Position numbers and translations under genes: made by a program. From Natrinema versiforme (GTDB taxonomy: Archaea > Halobacteriota > Halobacteria > Halobacteriales > Natrialbaceae): a DNA stretch of 64,000 nt. The notes below the pieces were generated by a model, which saw nothing but the letters and a program-made list of their open reading frames with translations, did no database searches and was not told where the DNA came from. The stretch is taken from positions 3,162,001 to 3,226,000 of the forward strand of contig NZ_CP040330.1 of assembly GCF_005576615.1 (NCBI RefSeq). The letters are read 5' to 3'. Below, in pieces: positions 53,867 through 62,391 of the stretch; the first letter of the stretch is position 1; every line of letters starts with the position of its first letter.

Positions 53867-54577
53867 CTACTCGAGTCGATCGATCCTCGCCGCCGGCGCG
53901 CTCCGCATGACGCTTCGGGCCGCCCGTTCGGCGTTGGACCGCGAGGCGTACCCCTCGCCGCTGTCGGCGACGATGTTTCCGTTCCAGTGGACGAGCCGCC
54001 AGCGCCACTGGCCGCCCTTGTCCTCGTAGACCTCGAAGCGACTGGTTCGGCCGGAGTCGGCCGCCACCGCCGTCTCGTCGGTTTCGTCCGCCTCGACGCC
54101 GTCGTCGCCACCGTCGCGGTCCGCCACCCCCTCGAGGGGCATCACCGCCGCCACGGGATCGACGTCCGCCGAGTCCGCATCCGCACCGCGGTCGGCGGTC
54201 TCGGTTTCGGCGGCCGCAGCCGTCTCGGCCGACCCGGCGGTGTCGCCGTCGGCGATCGAGTCGCGGTCCGTGACTCGAACGCTCGAGCCGTCGGGGTCGT
54301 CCCACTCGAGTTCGAGTTCCAGTTCGCCGACCGGCGGCTCGTCGTCGGCATCGTACTCGGCTTCGAATTCGGCGACGACGCGCTCCGGAACGGCGATCCT
54401 AACAGTTTGATCGTCGCCGTCCAATCGGACGGGGCGGCCGTCCTCGAAGGCGGTCGCGAACTCGCGGAAGACGGCGGCCAGTTCCGCGCGGTCGTACCCG
54501 CGCTCGAGTTCGAACTCGGTTTCGCCGTCCGTCTCCGAGTCGTTCGATCCGTCCGAATCGTCGGGTGAGTCGACCAT
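53867..54577 (-). CDS. amphi-Trp domain plus DUF1508 (HVO_2922-type) fusion protein
   Basis: 236 residues. The N-terminal third (FELERGYDRAELAAVFREFATAFEDGRPVRL...ELELELEW) is the amphi-Trp domain of acidic haloarchaeal proteins. Residues about 100-175 are a disordered Asp/Glu/Ala linker. The C-terminus (SRFEVYEDKGGQWRWRLVHWNGNIVADSGEGYASRSNAERAARSVM) is a DUF1508/YegP unit. Both modules usually occur alone. The function is unknown. Confidence 0.85.
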   Translation of the reverse strand: MVDSPDDSDGSNDSETDGETEFELERGYDRAELAAVFREFATAFEDGRPVRLDGDDQTVRIAVPERVVAEFEAEYDADDEPPVGELELELEWDDPDGSSVRVTDRDSIADGDTAGSAETAAAAETETADRGADADSADVDPVAAVMPLEGVADRDGGDDGVEADETDETAVAADSGRTSRFEVYEDKGGQWRWRLVHWNGNIVADSGEGYASRSNAERAARSVMRSAPAARIDRLE

Positions 54578-54686
54578 ACGGGGATTACGAGCGGCGTCCG
54601 GTTAGTATTTCGTGCGCTCCCACCGAACGCCGTCGGTCGTCCGGGCTGTCGGTGCGTTTTTGTCGTCGCGCTGTCTTCGCTCGGCC

Positions 54687-55493
54687 ATGACTTCACGCGA
54701 CTGGCGCGCCGACCGCGATGCCGTCCTCGACCGCGACGGGTTCTCGTGTCGACACTGCGGCACCGACGGCGGCGACGACGACCCTGCCGCGCTCCGACTC
54801 GTCCCCGTCGGCGACGTTCCGCTCGAGGGAGATGTCCACGAGAGCGCGCTCGTCACCGTTTGCGACGAGTGTTTCGCGACGCTCGAGTCCTCGCCGTCGG
54901 CGGACCCGATCGCCAGCGACGAGCTGTTTCGCCGCGTCCGCGCAACGACTGGCGTGCAGGGCGAGACGATTTCGGACATCGCGTCGTTCGCGTCAATCGC
55001 GACGTCGCTGCCCGCCACCCTCGAGTCCGCCGTCGACGACGGAACGGACGCCGAACTCGACGACTCGATCTCGGAGTATCGCCGCAGTCGCCGCGACGTG
55101 TTGCTCGCGCTCGCGGTCGTCGACGCCCGACTCGAGCGCCTCGCCGCCCTCGACGGCGGCGCGTACGACCCCGAGATCCGGACCGCGCTCGAGGGCTTTT
55201 CCGACGCCGCGGCCGACCTGCAGTCGACGCTCCGCGAGGTCGTCGCACTGAGCGAAACGGTCGCGATCGGCCTCGAGCGCTGCCACGGCTGTTTCGGCGC
55301 GCTCGAAGGGGAGACGTGTGAGACGTGCGGGCTCGAGGCGCGCGAGACCGCGGAGTGGGAGGGCGACGACGGGGCCCTCGCGTTCGAGCGGCTGTTCGCG
55401 ACGATCAACGACCGGCTACAGGGGGCATCGGAGACGACCGAGACGCTGACCGATCGAACGACGACGCTCGCGCGACGGCTTACGGCGGCGTAG
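54687..55493 (+). CDS. HNH-like protein with two zinc-knuckle pairs
   Basis: 268 residues. The N-terminus RDAVLDRDGFSCRHCGTDGG and VTVCDECFATLE has the two CxxC pairs of an HNH endonuclease module, and LRLVPV lies where the first His normally stands (there is no His there), so the nuclease may be inactive. A long helical region follows, then a second zinc ribbon CHGCFGALEGETCETCG near residues 195-212. ATG 54687 is chosen. Function unknown. Confidence 0.7.
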   Translation: MTSRDWRADRDAVLDRDGFSCRHCGTDGGDDDPAALRLVPVGDVPLEGDVHESALVTVCDECFATLESSPSADPIASDELFRRVRATTGVQGETISDIASFASIATSLPATLESAVDDGTDAELDDSISEYRRSRRDVLLALAVVDARLERLAALDGGAYDPEIRTALEGFSDAAADLQSTLREVVALSETVAIGLERCHGCFGALEGETCETCGLEARETAEWEGDDGALAFERLFATINDRLQGASETTETLTDRTTTLARRLTAA

Positions 55494-55525
55494 TCGGGAG
55501 AGAAGTCGAACGACTCGCGAACCGC

Positions 55526-56284
55526 TCAGGTGTCGGCGACCACGCTCGAGTCGAAGTTCGCGATCGTTTCGTCGGTCACGCCACCCCGGGAGAACAGCGT
55601 GACGATGTCGTCGGAACGGATTTCCGTGTCGCCGTGTGGTGTCAGCACGGTATCGTCTCGCTCGATAGCGATCACGAGCGTGTCGTCGGTGAGGGCATCA
55701 CAGCGGGCCGCTTCCTGAATCCGCATTCCGGCGGCCGGGGCGTCCCGATCGACGGTCACCTCCGCGACTTCCGCGTCGCCGGAGAGGCTGATGAAGTCCG
55801 TCAGCACGGCGTTCTGGGTCTCGTCGGTGGGACCGTACGGCGAGTACGCGCGAGTCGTTTCCGTCTGAACGAGCACCTCGTCTTCGATCTCGACGCCGAG
55901 ATCCGAGAGCGATCGGGCGATCCGGCGTAAGTCCTCGGTGTCGCTCCCGACCGCAAGCACGTGCAGGTTCCGCCGTCCGGTCATCAGTTCGCGGACGTTG
56001 ACGACTCCCGGAATGATCTGGGCCTGTCGCGCGATCGATTCCCGCTCGGAGACCGGCGCGTTGCACATAAAGAGGTTCGGCAGATGACCGTCCGCCCGTT
56101 CGAAATCGATGCTCGCGTGATAGCCGGTGATAACGCCCTGCTCCTCGAGTTGCGAGATCCGGTTCCGAATCGTCCCCGGGGAGACGTTCAGGTCGTCCGC
56201 GATCGCCGGAGCCGAGGTGTTCCGAGCGTCACCCATCAGCGCGTGAATGATCCGACGATCGATCTCGTCGAGCCGATAGTCCAT
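55526..56284 (-). CDS. Lrp/AsnC-family regulator with C-terminal TrkA-C-like domain
   Basis: 252 residues. Residues 1-60 are the Lrp HTH (DRRIIHALMGDARNTSAPAIADDLNVSPGTIRNRISQLEEQG). About 64-140 is an RAM-like ligand domain (LFMCNAPVSERESIARQAQIIPGVVNVRELMTGRRNLHVLAVG). Residues about 170-245 (AAGMRIQEAARCDALTDDTLVIAIERDDTVLTPHGDTEIRSDDIVTLF) resemble a TrkA-C (RCK-C) domain, which often binds small ligands. It is divergent from the amino-acid permease, so it is a likely controller of that gene. Confidence 0.88.
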   Translation of the reverse strand: MDYRLDEIDRRIIHALMGDARNTSAPAIADDLNVSPGTIRNRISQLEEQGVITGYHASIDFERADGHLPNLFMCNAPVSERESIARQAQIIPGVVNVRELMTGRRNLHVLAVGSDTEDLRRIARSLSDLGVEIEDEVLVQTETTRAYSPYGPTDETQNAVLTDFISLSGDAEVAEVTVDRDAPAAGMRIQEAARCDALTDDTLVIAIERDDTVLTPHGDTEIRSDDIVTLFSRGGVTDETIANFDSSVVADT

Positions 56285-56567
56285 ATCCGCGCTGTACGCC
56301 GGCGGGTACTATATTCTCCGTTGATCGTCGTCGGTAGTGTCACCAACATATTATTTTTGCTGTATCAGTAATTTATTGGATCTGCACTCAGGTATCCCCA
56401 ATCATATCGGATTATTTATACCGGTGTCGCGGAAAGGACCACACAAATGATCGAGGACGACCCCGCGAGGCCCGCCGCGAGCCGGCGGGACGGCACTGGT
56501 ATGCGGAACCATCGACCCCGCTCGAGCGCGGATCGGCCGCGAATCACACTGCGGCAATGCCAGACCG
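56285..56567. promoter_or_regulatory. Divergent promoter region between the Lrp-type regulator and the permease
   Basis: The regulator has TATA-like GAATATAGTA on the minus strand (56307-56316), 23-32 bases before its start. The AT-rich centre 56340-56420 ends in ATTATTTATA (56411-56420), the likely permease TATA. From there a leader of about 120 bases runs to ATG 56568, holding a perfect 7-bp stem CCCGCCG / CGGCGGG (56471-56489, 5-base loop). A 42-codon frame (ATG 56447 to TGA 56575) ends over the permease start. Confidence 0.6.
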
Positions 56568-58856
56568 ATGAGTGACGACGAACTCGCCAAGGACCTGGGG
56601 CTCCTGTCCGCCCTCGCGATCGGTATGGGGACGATGATCGGCGCGGGTATCTTCGTCCTCCCCGGCGCTGCCGCTCAGGAAGCCGGCCCGATAGTCGTCG
56701 TCTCGTTCGTGATCGGCGGCGCGATCGCGATGGTCAACGCGTTAGCGGTGAGCGAACTCGGGACGGCGATGCCGAAAGCCGGCGGCGGCTACTACTACGT
56801 CAACCGCGGTCTCGGACCGCTGTTCGGGTCGATCTCCGGCATGGGCGACTGGATGGGTCTGGCCTTCGCCTCGGCGTTTTACTGCATCGGCTTCGGGGGC
56901 TATCTCACCGACCTGCTCGCCGGCACGGTGCTCGCGCTGCCGACGCTCGAGTTCGGGCTGTTCGCGCTGACGGACATCCAGTTGGGAGCCCTGATCGCCG
57001 GGCTCCTGTTCGTCGGCGTCAACTACGTGGGCGCGAAGGAGACCGGGGGCGTCCAGACGGTGATCGTCACGGTCCTGTTGGGCATCCTTACGATCTTCGC
57101 CGCAACCGGCTTTCTGCATTTCAACTGGGGGACGTTGACGACCGACGGGCTCGCGCCGACCGACGCGGGCTACGGCGCGATCCTCCCGGGGACCGCCCTC
57201 GTCTTCGTCTCCTTTCTCGGCTACGCGAAGATCGCGACCGTCGCGGAGGAACTGAAAAACCCCGGTCGGAACCTCCCGATCGCGGTCATCGGCAGCGTCG
57301 CCGTCGTGACGGCCATCTACGCCGTCCTCGTCGGCACGATGGTCGGCATCGTCCCGTGGCACGCACTCGACGACAGCGTGCCCGTCTCACAGGTCGCCGA
57401 GATCACGTTCGCGGGGATCCCCGTGCTCGACGCCGTCGGCGTCACCCTGATCTCGCTGGCAGCGATGCTCGCGACCGCCTCGAGCGCGAACGCGTCGATC
57501 CTCTCGTCGGCCCGGATCAACTTCGCGATGGGCCGGGACAAGATCGTCACGGACAGACTCAACGAGATCCACCCCACGTACGCGACGCCGTACCGGTCGA
57601 TCCTGCTGACCGGCAGCGTCATCGTCGTGTTCATCGCCGCGCTGGGACAGGACCTCGAGATCCTCGCGAAGGCGGCGAGCGTGCTCCACCTGATCGTCTA
57701 CGGCCTGATGAACCTCGCGCTGATCGCGTTCCGGCAGGCCGACGTGCCCGACTACGACCCGGACTTTCGGGTGCCGTTCTACCCGGTGACGCCGATCGTC
57801 GGCACAGTGCTTTCCTTCGGCCTCATCGGGTTCATGGACCCGATCGAAATCGGCCTGAGTCTCGCCTTCGTCGCCGTCGCGGTGCTGTGGTACGCGCTGT
57901 ACGCGCGCTCGAAGACGCCCCGGCAGGGCGTCCTCGGCCAGTACATCCTCGACCGGTCCGAGGCGATGCCGGACGTCGCGGTTTCGGCGGCGAACGCGGC
58001 CAGACCCGATGGGTCGGGCGAGTATCGCGTGCTGGTCCCGCTGGCAAACCCTCGGACCGAGCGACACCTGATCGAGTTCGCCAGCACGCTCGCCGCCGAA
58101 CGGGACGGCATCGTCCACGCGGTCCACGTGGTACAGGTCCCCGACCAGACGCCGCTCGAGCGCGGTGTCGAACGGATCGACACCGAATCCGAGAGACTGC
58201 TCGAGCGGGCCCGCGAGCACGCCGCGGCCCGCGACGTGGAGATCGAGACGACGACGATCGCCTCGCATCGTTCCGTCGAGGAGGTGTTCGACGCCGCCCG
58301 CGAGTACGACGCCGATCAAGTGGTGATGGGCTGGGGCGGGGACCGGCCGTGGTCCGTGGGTCGCGCCGAACAGCCGCTCGACGAACTCGCCCGCGACCTC
58401 CCGTGTGACTTCCTCGTGTTGAAAGACCGGGGCTACGATCCCAGCCGGATCCTGCTGCCGACCGCCGGCGGACCGGACTCCGATCTCAGCGCCGAGATCG
58501 CGAGAACCCTGCGTTCGGCCACCGGTGCCTCGATCGACCTGCTCCACGTCGTCGACGACGAGAGCGAGCGCGAGGCCGGCGAGGCGTTCCTCACCGAGTG
58601 GGCCGCCGACCACAATATCGGGGACGCCGTGCTCACGGTCGATACGTCGGGCGATATCGAAGGTGCGATCGACCGCGAAGCCGCCGGAGAGACGCTCGTA
58701 ATCATCGGCGCGACCGAGCGCGGCCTGCTCTCCCGGCTCGTCCGCGGCTCGCTCGTCTTCGACATCGTCGACGACCTCGAGTGTTCCGTGTTGCTCGCCG
58801 AGCGGCCGACGACGCGGTCGCTCCGCGAGCGGCTGTTCGGTCGCTCGAAGAAGTAG
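56568..58856 (+). CDS. Amino acid permease (APC family) fused to two universal stress domains
   Basis: 762 residues. Residues about 5-455 are a 12-helix APC transporter that begins LGLLSALAIGMGTMIGAGIFVLPGAAA, the substrate and sodium site GxGIF region. Two cytoplasmic USP domains follow (about 484-620: YRVLVPLANPRTERHLIEFASTLAAERDGIVHAVHVVQV...ADQVVMGWGG; and about 625-745: RILLPTAGGPDSDLSAEIARTLRSATGA...LVIIGATERGLLSRLVRGS). Transport of amino acids or polyamines is inferred. USP domains may sense nucleotides. The divergent Lrp protein probably controls it. Confidence 0.93.
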   Translation: MSDDELAKDLGLLSALAIGMGTMIGAGIFVLPGAAAQEAGPIVVVSFVIGGAIAMVNALAVSELGTAMPKAGGGYYYVNRGLGPLFGSISGMGDWMGLAFASAFYCIGFGGYLTDLLAGTVLALPTLEFGLFALTDIQLGALIAGLLFVGVNYVGAKETGGVQTVIVTVLLGILTIFAATGFLHFNWGTLTTDGLAPTDAGYGAILPGTALVFVSFLGYAKIATVAEELKNPGRNLPIAVIGSVAVVTAIYAVLVGTMVGIVPWHALDDSVPVSQVAEITFAGIPVLDAVGVTLISLAAMLATASSANASILSSARINFAMGRDKIVTDRLNEIHPTYATPYRSILLTGSVIVVFIAALGQDLEILAKAASVLHLIVYGLMNLALIAFRQADVPDYDPDFRVPFYPVTPIVGTVLSFGLIGFMDPIEIGLSLAFVAVAVLWYALYARSKTPRQGVLGQYILDRSEAMPDVAVSAANAARPDGSGEYRVLVPLANPRTERHLIEFASTLAAERDGIVHAVHVVQVPDQTPLERGVERIDTESERLLERAREHAAARDVEIETTTIASHRSVEEVFDAAREYDADQVVMGWGGDRPWSVGRAEQPLDELARDLPCDFLVLKDRGYDPSRILLPTAGGPDSDLSAEIARTLRSATGASIDLLHVVDDESEREAGEAFLTEWAADHNIGDAVLTVDTSGDIEGAIDREAAGETLVIIGATERGLLSRLVRGSLVFDIVDDLECSVLLAERPTTRSLRERLFGRSKK

Positions 58857-58882
58857 AAACGGGCGGTCGGATTCGGAACGGC

Positions 58883-59611
58883 TTACAGTTCGGTCGCGGC
58901 CTCGAGCGAGAGATCGATCGCGCGCCCGACGTTGTTTTTCGCCTTGTCCGGGAGTTCGTCGTCCTCGGTGTCGGTGCCCTTCTGGGTGCCTTCGACGAGG
59001 TTGCCGTCGACGGTACAGATCGCGCCGGCGCGCAGTCCCTTGCGGCGGGCCAGCGAGAAGACGGCGGCGGCCTCCATCTCGACGGCTAACATGCCGGCGT
59101 CCTCCCAGTCGGCGACGTGTTCGTCGGTCTCGGCGTAGAAGGCGTCGTCGGAGACGATCGGGCCGACGTGGACATCCTCGTCGTTCGCCTCGGCGGAGTC
59201 GACCAACGCCGAGAGCACGTCGTAGTCCGGGACCGCGGGGTACTCGGTGGCCTCGTAGCGCTTGCTCGTCCCCTCGTGTTTCGCCGCGCCCGTCGCGACG
59301 ATCATGTCGCCGATCTCGATGCCGGACTGGAGCGCGCCGGTCGTCCCGACCCGGAGGAACGTCTCGACGCCGACGTTGGCCATCTCCTCGATCGCGATCG
59401 CGGCGGAGGGACAGCCGATCCCCGTCGAGCAGATCGTCAGCTCACGCCCCTCGTAGGTGGCGTTGACGATCTTGTACTCCCGGTTCTGTGCGATCGTTTC
59501 CGACTCGTCGCAGTGATCGGCGATCCGATCGACTCGCCCGGGGTCGCCCGGAATGAGCGCGATGTCCGTCAGATCTCCGTCGTCGACCAGCAGGTGTGGT
59601 TGGGTCGCCAT
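58883..59611 (-). CDS. udp: Uridine phosphorylase
   Basis: 242 residues. DIALIPGDPGRVDRIADHCDE and VTSTGIGCPSAAIAIEE-like segments (here ICSTGIGCPSAAIAIEEMANVGVETFLRVGTTGAL), DMIVATGAAKHEGTSKRY and VEMEAAAVFSLARRKGLRAGAICTVDGNLV identify the nucleoside phosphorylase family, closest to uridine phosphorylase. It splits uridine with phosphate to uracil and ribose 1-phosphate. The start is ATG 59611 (MATQPHLLVDDGDL). It is the first gene of the local nucleoside-catabolism cluster. Confidence 0.92.
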   Translation of the reverse strand: MATQPHLLVDDGDLTDIALIPGDPGRVDRIADHCDESETIAQNREYKIVNATYEGRELTICSTGIGCPSAAIAIEEMANVGVETFLRVGTTGALQSGIEIGDMIVATGAAKHEGTSKRYEATEYPAVPDYDVLSALVDSAEANDEDVHVGPIVSDDAFYAETDEHVADWEDAGMLAVEMEAAAVFSLARRKGLRAGAICTVDGNLVEGTQKGTDTEDDELPDKAKNNVGRAIDLSLEAATEL

Positions 59612-59735
59612 ACCGTCGGATTCCGCGGGCGGTACAAAAAAAGGTTCGAGGAAGGGCCGAGGCTGACCGACTCGCCCGGCGATCCTCGACAGCACCCCCG
59701 TTTCCCGCACTCGCCCGGCGACCCGCCCGTCGCCG

Positions 59736-60038
59736 TCAGTCGATCGGGCACACGTCGACGCGCTCGGATCGGATCGTGACCAGCGCGTCGTCGATTTCGA
59801 ACTCGACGGTCCCCGCCGACCGGCTATCGCCCCGATTCGTCTCGGCGAAGAGGCTGTCGAGTGCGTCCGGATCGATGTAGTCGTAGAGCTGCGTACTGGC
59901 CGCGGTAACATCGTCACCGTAATACCGGGCCAGTGCCGTTGCAGCGGCGATACTCGGCGGTTCGTCGTCTCGTCGGTCGTACTGGATGCGCCGTTGAAGG
60001 TCACATCCGTGGGACTGGTTTACCCTTCCTTCCGTCAT
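59736..60038 (-). CDS. HalOD1 output-domain protein
   Basis: 100 residues. RIQYDRRDDEPPSIAAATALARYYGDDVTAASTQLYDYIDPDALDSLF and TVEFEIDDALVTIRSERVDV form one HalOD1 domain, common as the output of haloarchaeal bat-type signalling proteins. Here it is free-standing without sensor or HTH partner. Its partner is unknown. Confidence 0.85.
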   Translation of the reverse strand: MTEGRVNQSHGCDLQRRIQYDRRDDEPPSIAAATALARYYGDDVTAASTQLYDYIDPDALDSLFAETNRGDSRSAGTVEFEIDDALVTIRSERVDVCPID

Positions 60039-60178
60039 GTCTCTCAGTCACGGGATCGTGACTGTTACTGGAGTGGCCAACGGCGTCGTCCATATAACTA
60101 CCGTCAGACAACACCCGGTGAGAACCACACGACTGCAGCGCTTTCGCGCGGTCCGGAGAGCGCGTAAGAAGGCACCGG

Positions 60179-61066
60179 TCAGGATCGGCGTGTGAGAACG
60201 TCCTCGACCGCCCCTTTCGTCGGTGCGTTCCGCGCTCCGTTGTGGCTCGCGGTCAGCGCACCACAGGCGTTTCCGACCGCGAGCGCGCGGTCGATCTCGC
60301 GCTCCGCGAGCCACGTCGCGAGGAATCCCGCCGCGAAGGCGTCGCCCGCGCCGGCCGTGTCGATGGGATCGATGTCGAACCCCGGATGAACGACCGTGCC
60401 CTCCGGCGTGTACGCTTCCGCCCCGTCGGCCCCGCAGGTCACCACGACGATCCGCTCGTCGGTCGCCGCATCGATCGTGTCGGCCTCGAGCAGCGCCGCG
60501 GCCTCCCGGTCGCTGACGAAGACGAGGTCCGCGAGCGCGAGCGCCTCGCCGTAGTCCCGATCGCCGATCCGGCGGCCGGGATCGAAACTGACGGAGACGC
60601 CCGCCTCGCTCGCGATCCGTGCGATCGCAGCGGCGGTCTCCGGCCATTGGCCCGTGAGGTGGACGTGGTCGGCCGTCCGAATCCGTGCCGGCTCGAGGTC
60701 GTCGGGCGTCACCGCCTCGTTGACGCCGTCGTTGCCGAGTATCGCGACTTCACCGGTTTCGTCGACCAGCAGGTACTTGACGGCCGTTTCGGCCCCCTCG
60801 ATAACGCGGACGCCCTCGAGGGAGACGCCCGCGGTCTCGAGTTCCCGACGGGCGAGCAGGCCGTGGTCGTCGTCGCCGACGCTCCCGATCAGTTCGGTGT
60901 CGACCTCGAGTCCGGCGAGTGCGGCGGCGACGTTCGCGGCGCTCCCGCCGCCCGACTGGCGCTGCGAGCGGATCGCCGCCTCGCCGTCGGGTTGGGGAAA
61001 CCTGTCGACGCGAAGGGTCACGTCCCAGTTGACGTGACCGGCGGCGAGTACCGTGATCGGATCCAT
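60179..61066 (-). CDS. PfkB-family ribose or ribose-1-phosphate kinase-like protein
   Basis: 295 residues. VLAAGHVNWDVTLRVDRFPQPDGEAAIRSQRQSGGGSAANVAAALAGL is the ribokinase N-terminus, and DTAGAGDAFAAGFL holds the catalytic Asp. The gene is near uridine phosphorylase and deoC. In haloarchaea a PfkB kinase phosphorylates ribose 1-phosphate to ribose 1,5-bisphosphate in nucleoside breakdown, and this gene is a candidate on context. Ordinary ribokinase activity is an alternative. Confidence 0.87.
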   Translation of the reverse strand: MDPITVLAAGHVNWDVTLRVDRFPQPDGEAAIRSQRQSGGGSAANVAAALAGLEVDTELIGSVGDDDHGLLARRELETAGVSLEGVRVIEGAETAVKYLLVDETGEVAILGNDGVNEAVTPDDLEPARIRTADHVHLTGQWPETAAAIARIASEAGVSVSFDPGRRIGDRDYGEALALADLVFVSDREAAALLEADTIDAATDERIVVVTCGADGAEAYTPEGTVVHPGFDIDPIDTAGAGDAFAAGFLATWLAEREIDRALAVGNACGALTASHNGARNAPTKGAVEDVLTRRS

Positions 61067-61152
61067 TCGAGACTACTGAGAGGACGGCTCCGCCCGGCAA
61101 AAATCTAGGGCCAACGCGGCGGAGTCACGCGGTTGCGGTGGGAATAGAACGC

Positions 61153-61974
61153 TCAGGCGACGGCGAACAACAGCGTGTTGTGGACGGCCGGTCCGAGCCC
61201 GACCGCGGCGACCAGCGCGAGGAGCGTCCGAGCCTGCTGTGGGGCCTCGTCGACGTACTCCCGGAAGAGGCCGAGGATGACCATCGCGAGGACGACCTTG
61301 ACGAGGACGAACAGCCAGCCCGCACCGACGTACTCCGCGGTCGGCAGCGCCTCGCCGGCCTCGAGAATCAGCAAGGAGAGCGGCACGTCCTCGCCGGCCC
61401 CGAGGACGTCGTAGCCGATCGCGGTCGTGACGCCGTCCAAGGTGTGGCCGAAGACGACGAGCGCGCCCGTCGCGCTCGTTGTCGTCGCGATATCGGTGAA
61501 CCAGAGACTTAGCGCGATCCACGCGACCGCGGTGACGATGCCGGCGACGACGACGGCGATGACCGGCCAGAACGGCTCGAGCGTCCCCGCCTCGAGACCG
61601 AGCGAGAGCGCGAACATCGTGAAGACGGTGAAAAACGCCGTCCCGGCGATGCCGACGAACCGGGGGATCGTCGGCTGTAACCCGCCGACGTGGAGGAAGA
61701 TCGCGATAATCCAGACGACTCCCGCGACGGTCGCGGTCACCGCGTAGACCATCGGCGCGGTAAACAGCGGCTCGATCGTCGCCGGGAACGCACCTAACTT
61801 GTAGAGGACGTGGAGACACGCGCCGAACATCATCCACGGCGCGAACGCGATGACCGTCCGATCGGTCACCGGCGGCTCGAGCGCCCACAACAGCGCGATG
61901 ACACCGCTGAGAACGATGACGACCGGACCCAGCAGGTACCACGGCGGGACGACGAACCCCTCGGGTAATACCAT
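61153..61974 (-). CDS. DUF63 family membrane protein
   Basis: 273 residues with about seven or eight helices, beginning GFVVPPWYLLGPVVIVLSGVIALLWAL and containing FAPWMMFGACLHVLYKLGAFP and VVFGHTLDGVTTAIGYDVLG, the DUF63 signature with its conserved His-Asp. The family is archaeal and uncharacterised. It lies between the PfkB gene and the isomerase remnant. Confidence 0.88.
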   Translation of the reverse strand: MVLPEGFVVPPWYLLGPVVIVLSGVIALLWALEPPVTDRTVIAFAPWMMFGACLHVLYKLGAFPATIEPLFTAPMVYAVTATVAGVVWIIAIFLHVGGLQPTIPRFVGIAGTAFFTVFTMFALSLGLEAGTLEPFWPVIAVVVAGIVTAVAWIALSLWFTDIATTTSATGALVVFGHTLDGVTTAIGYDVLGAGEDVPLSLLILEAGEALPTAEYVGAGWLFVLVKVVLAMVILGLFREYVDEAPQQARTLLALVAAVGLGPAVHNTLLFAVA

Positions 61975-62083
61975 ACGGTGGAATAGCTCACACCAGTGAC
62001 TAACACTTTCCGATTATCGGATATTCACTGAATCGAATACGTCCGACGCTCATGGCAGCGCACACGGCACGTTCGGCTGGATA

Positions 62084-62104
62084 TAGACCGCCTCAGGCGG
62101 TCTA
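62084..62104. terminator. Perfect 9-bp hairpin over the end of the isomerase remnant
   Basis: Arms TAGACCGCC (62084-62092) and GGCGGTCTA (62096-62104) surround a three-base loop. The right arm contains the stop codon of the remnant (62102-62104, minus strand). It has the form of an intrinsic terminator stem, though without a T-run. Confidence 0.5.
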
Positions 62105-62280
62105 CGGGTCAATGGTGGTCTCGCCGACTCGTTCCCGGCCGAGTGACACGATGCGTTCCGGCGAGAACTGACCGCGCTCGGTGACATAGCGTCGACGTAC
62201 CGCGGCGGCGTCACGTCGAAGGCGGGGTTGTCGACGTATTGAACGGGAAAAAGGATGCCGTCGGCTGTGACTCGGTATCG
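62102..62280 (-). pseudogene. Remnant of an eIF2B-like / ribose-1,5-bisphosphate isomerase gene (C-terminus only, frameshifted)
   Basis: Read on the minus strand from about 62240, the sequence gives DNPAFDVTPPRYVDA (ending 62188), loses one base, and continues VTERGQFSPERIVSLGRERVGETTIDP to the stop at 62102. NPAFDVTPP..VDAIVTERGQF is the conserved C-terminus of the eIF2B alpha/MtnA/R15P-isomerase family, and the ERGQF-x-PE form suits the archaeal R15P isomerase. Upstream of about 62280 the frame hits a stop and no N-terminal homology is visible. The gene is mostly deleted. The exact upstream border is approximate. Confidence 0.75.
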
Positions 62281-62391
62281 TATCCGTCACGACGGTCCGG
62301 AGAATCGCTGCGGGACCGACAGACAACGGTTCCGTCGAGCCTCCGATCGAACGCCGCTTCGGTCCGCTCGACGATCCGAAGAGACCGAGCC

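Noticed and set aside
56447-56575. 42-residue peptide frame as a separate gene
   Set aside because: The peptide is strongly basic with many Arg and Pro, unlike haloarchaeal proteins, so I list it only as part of the leader.
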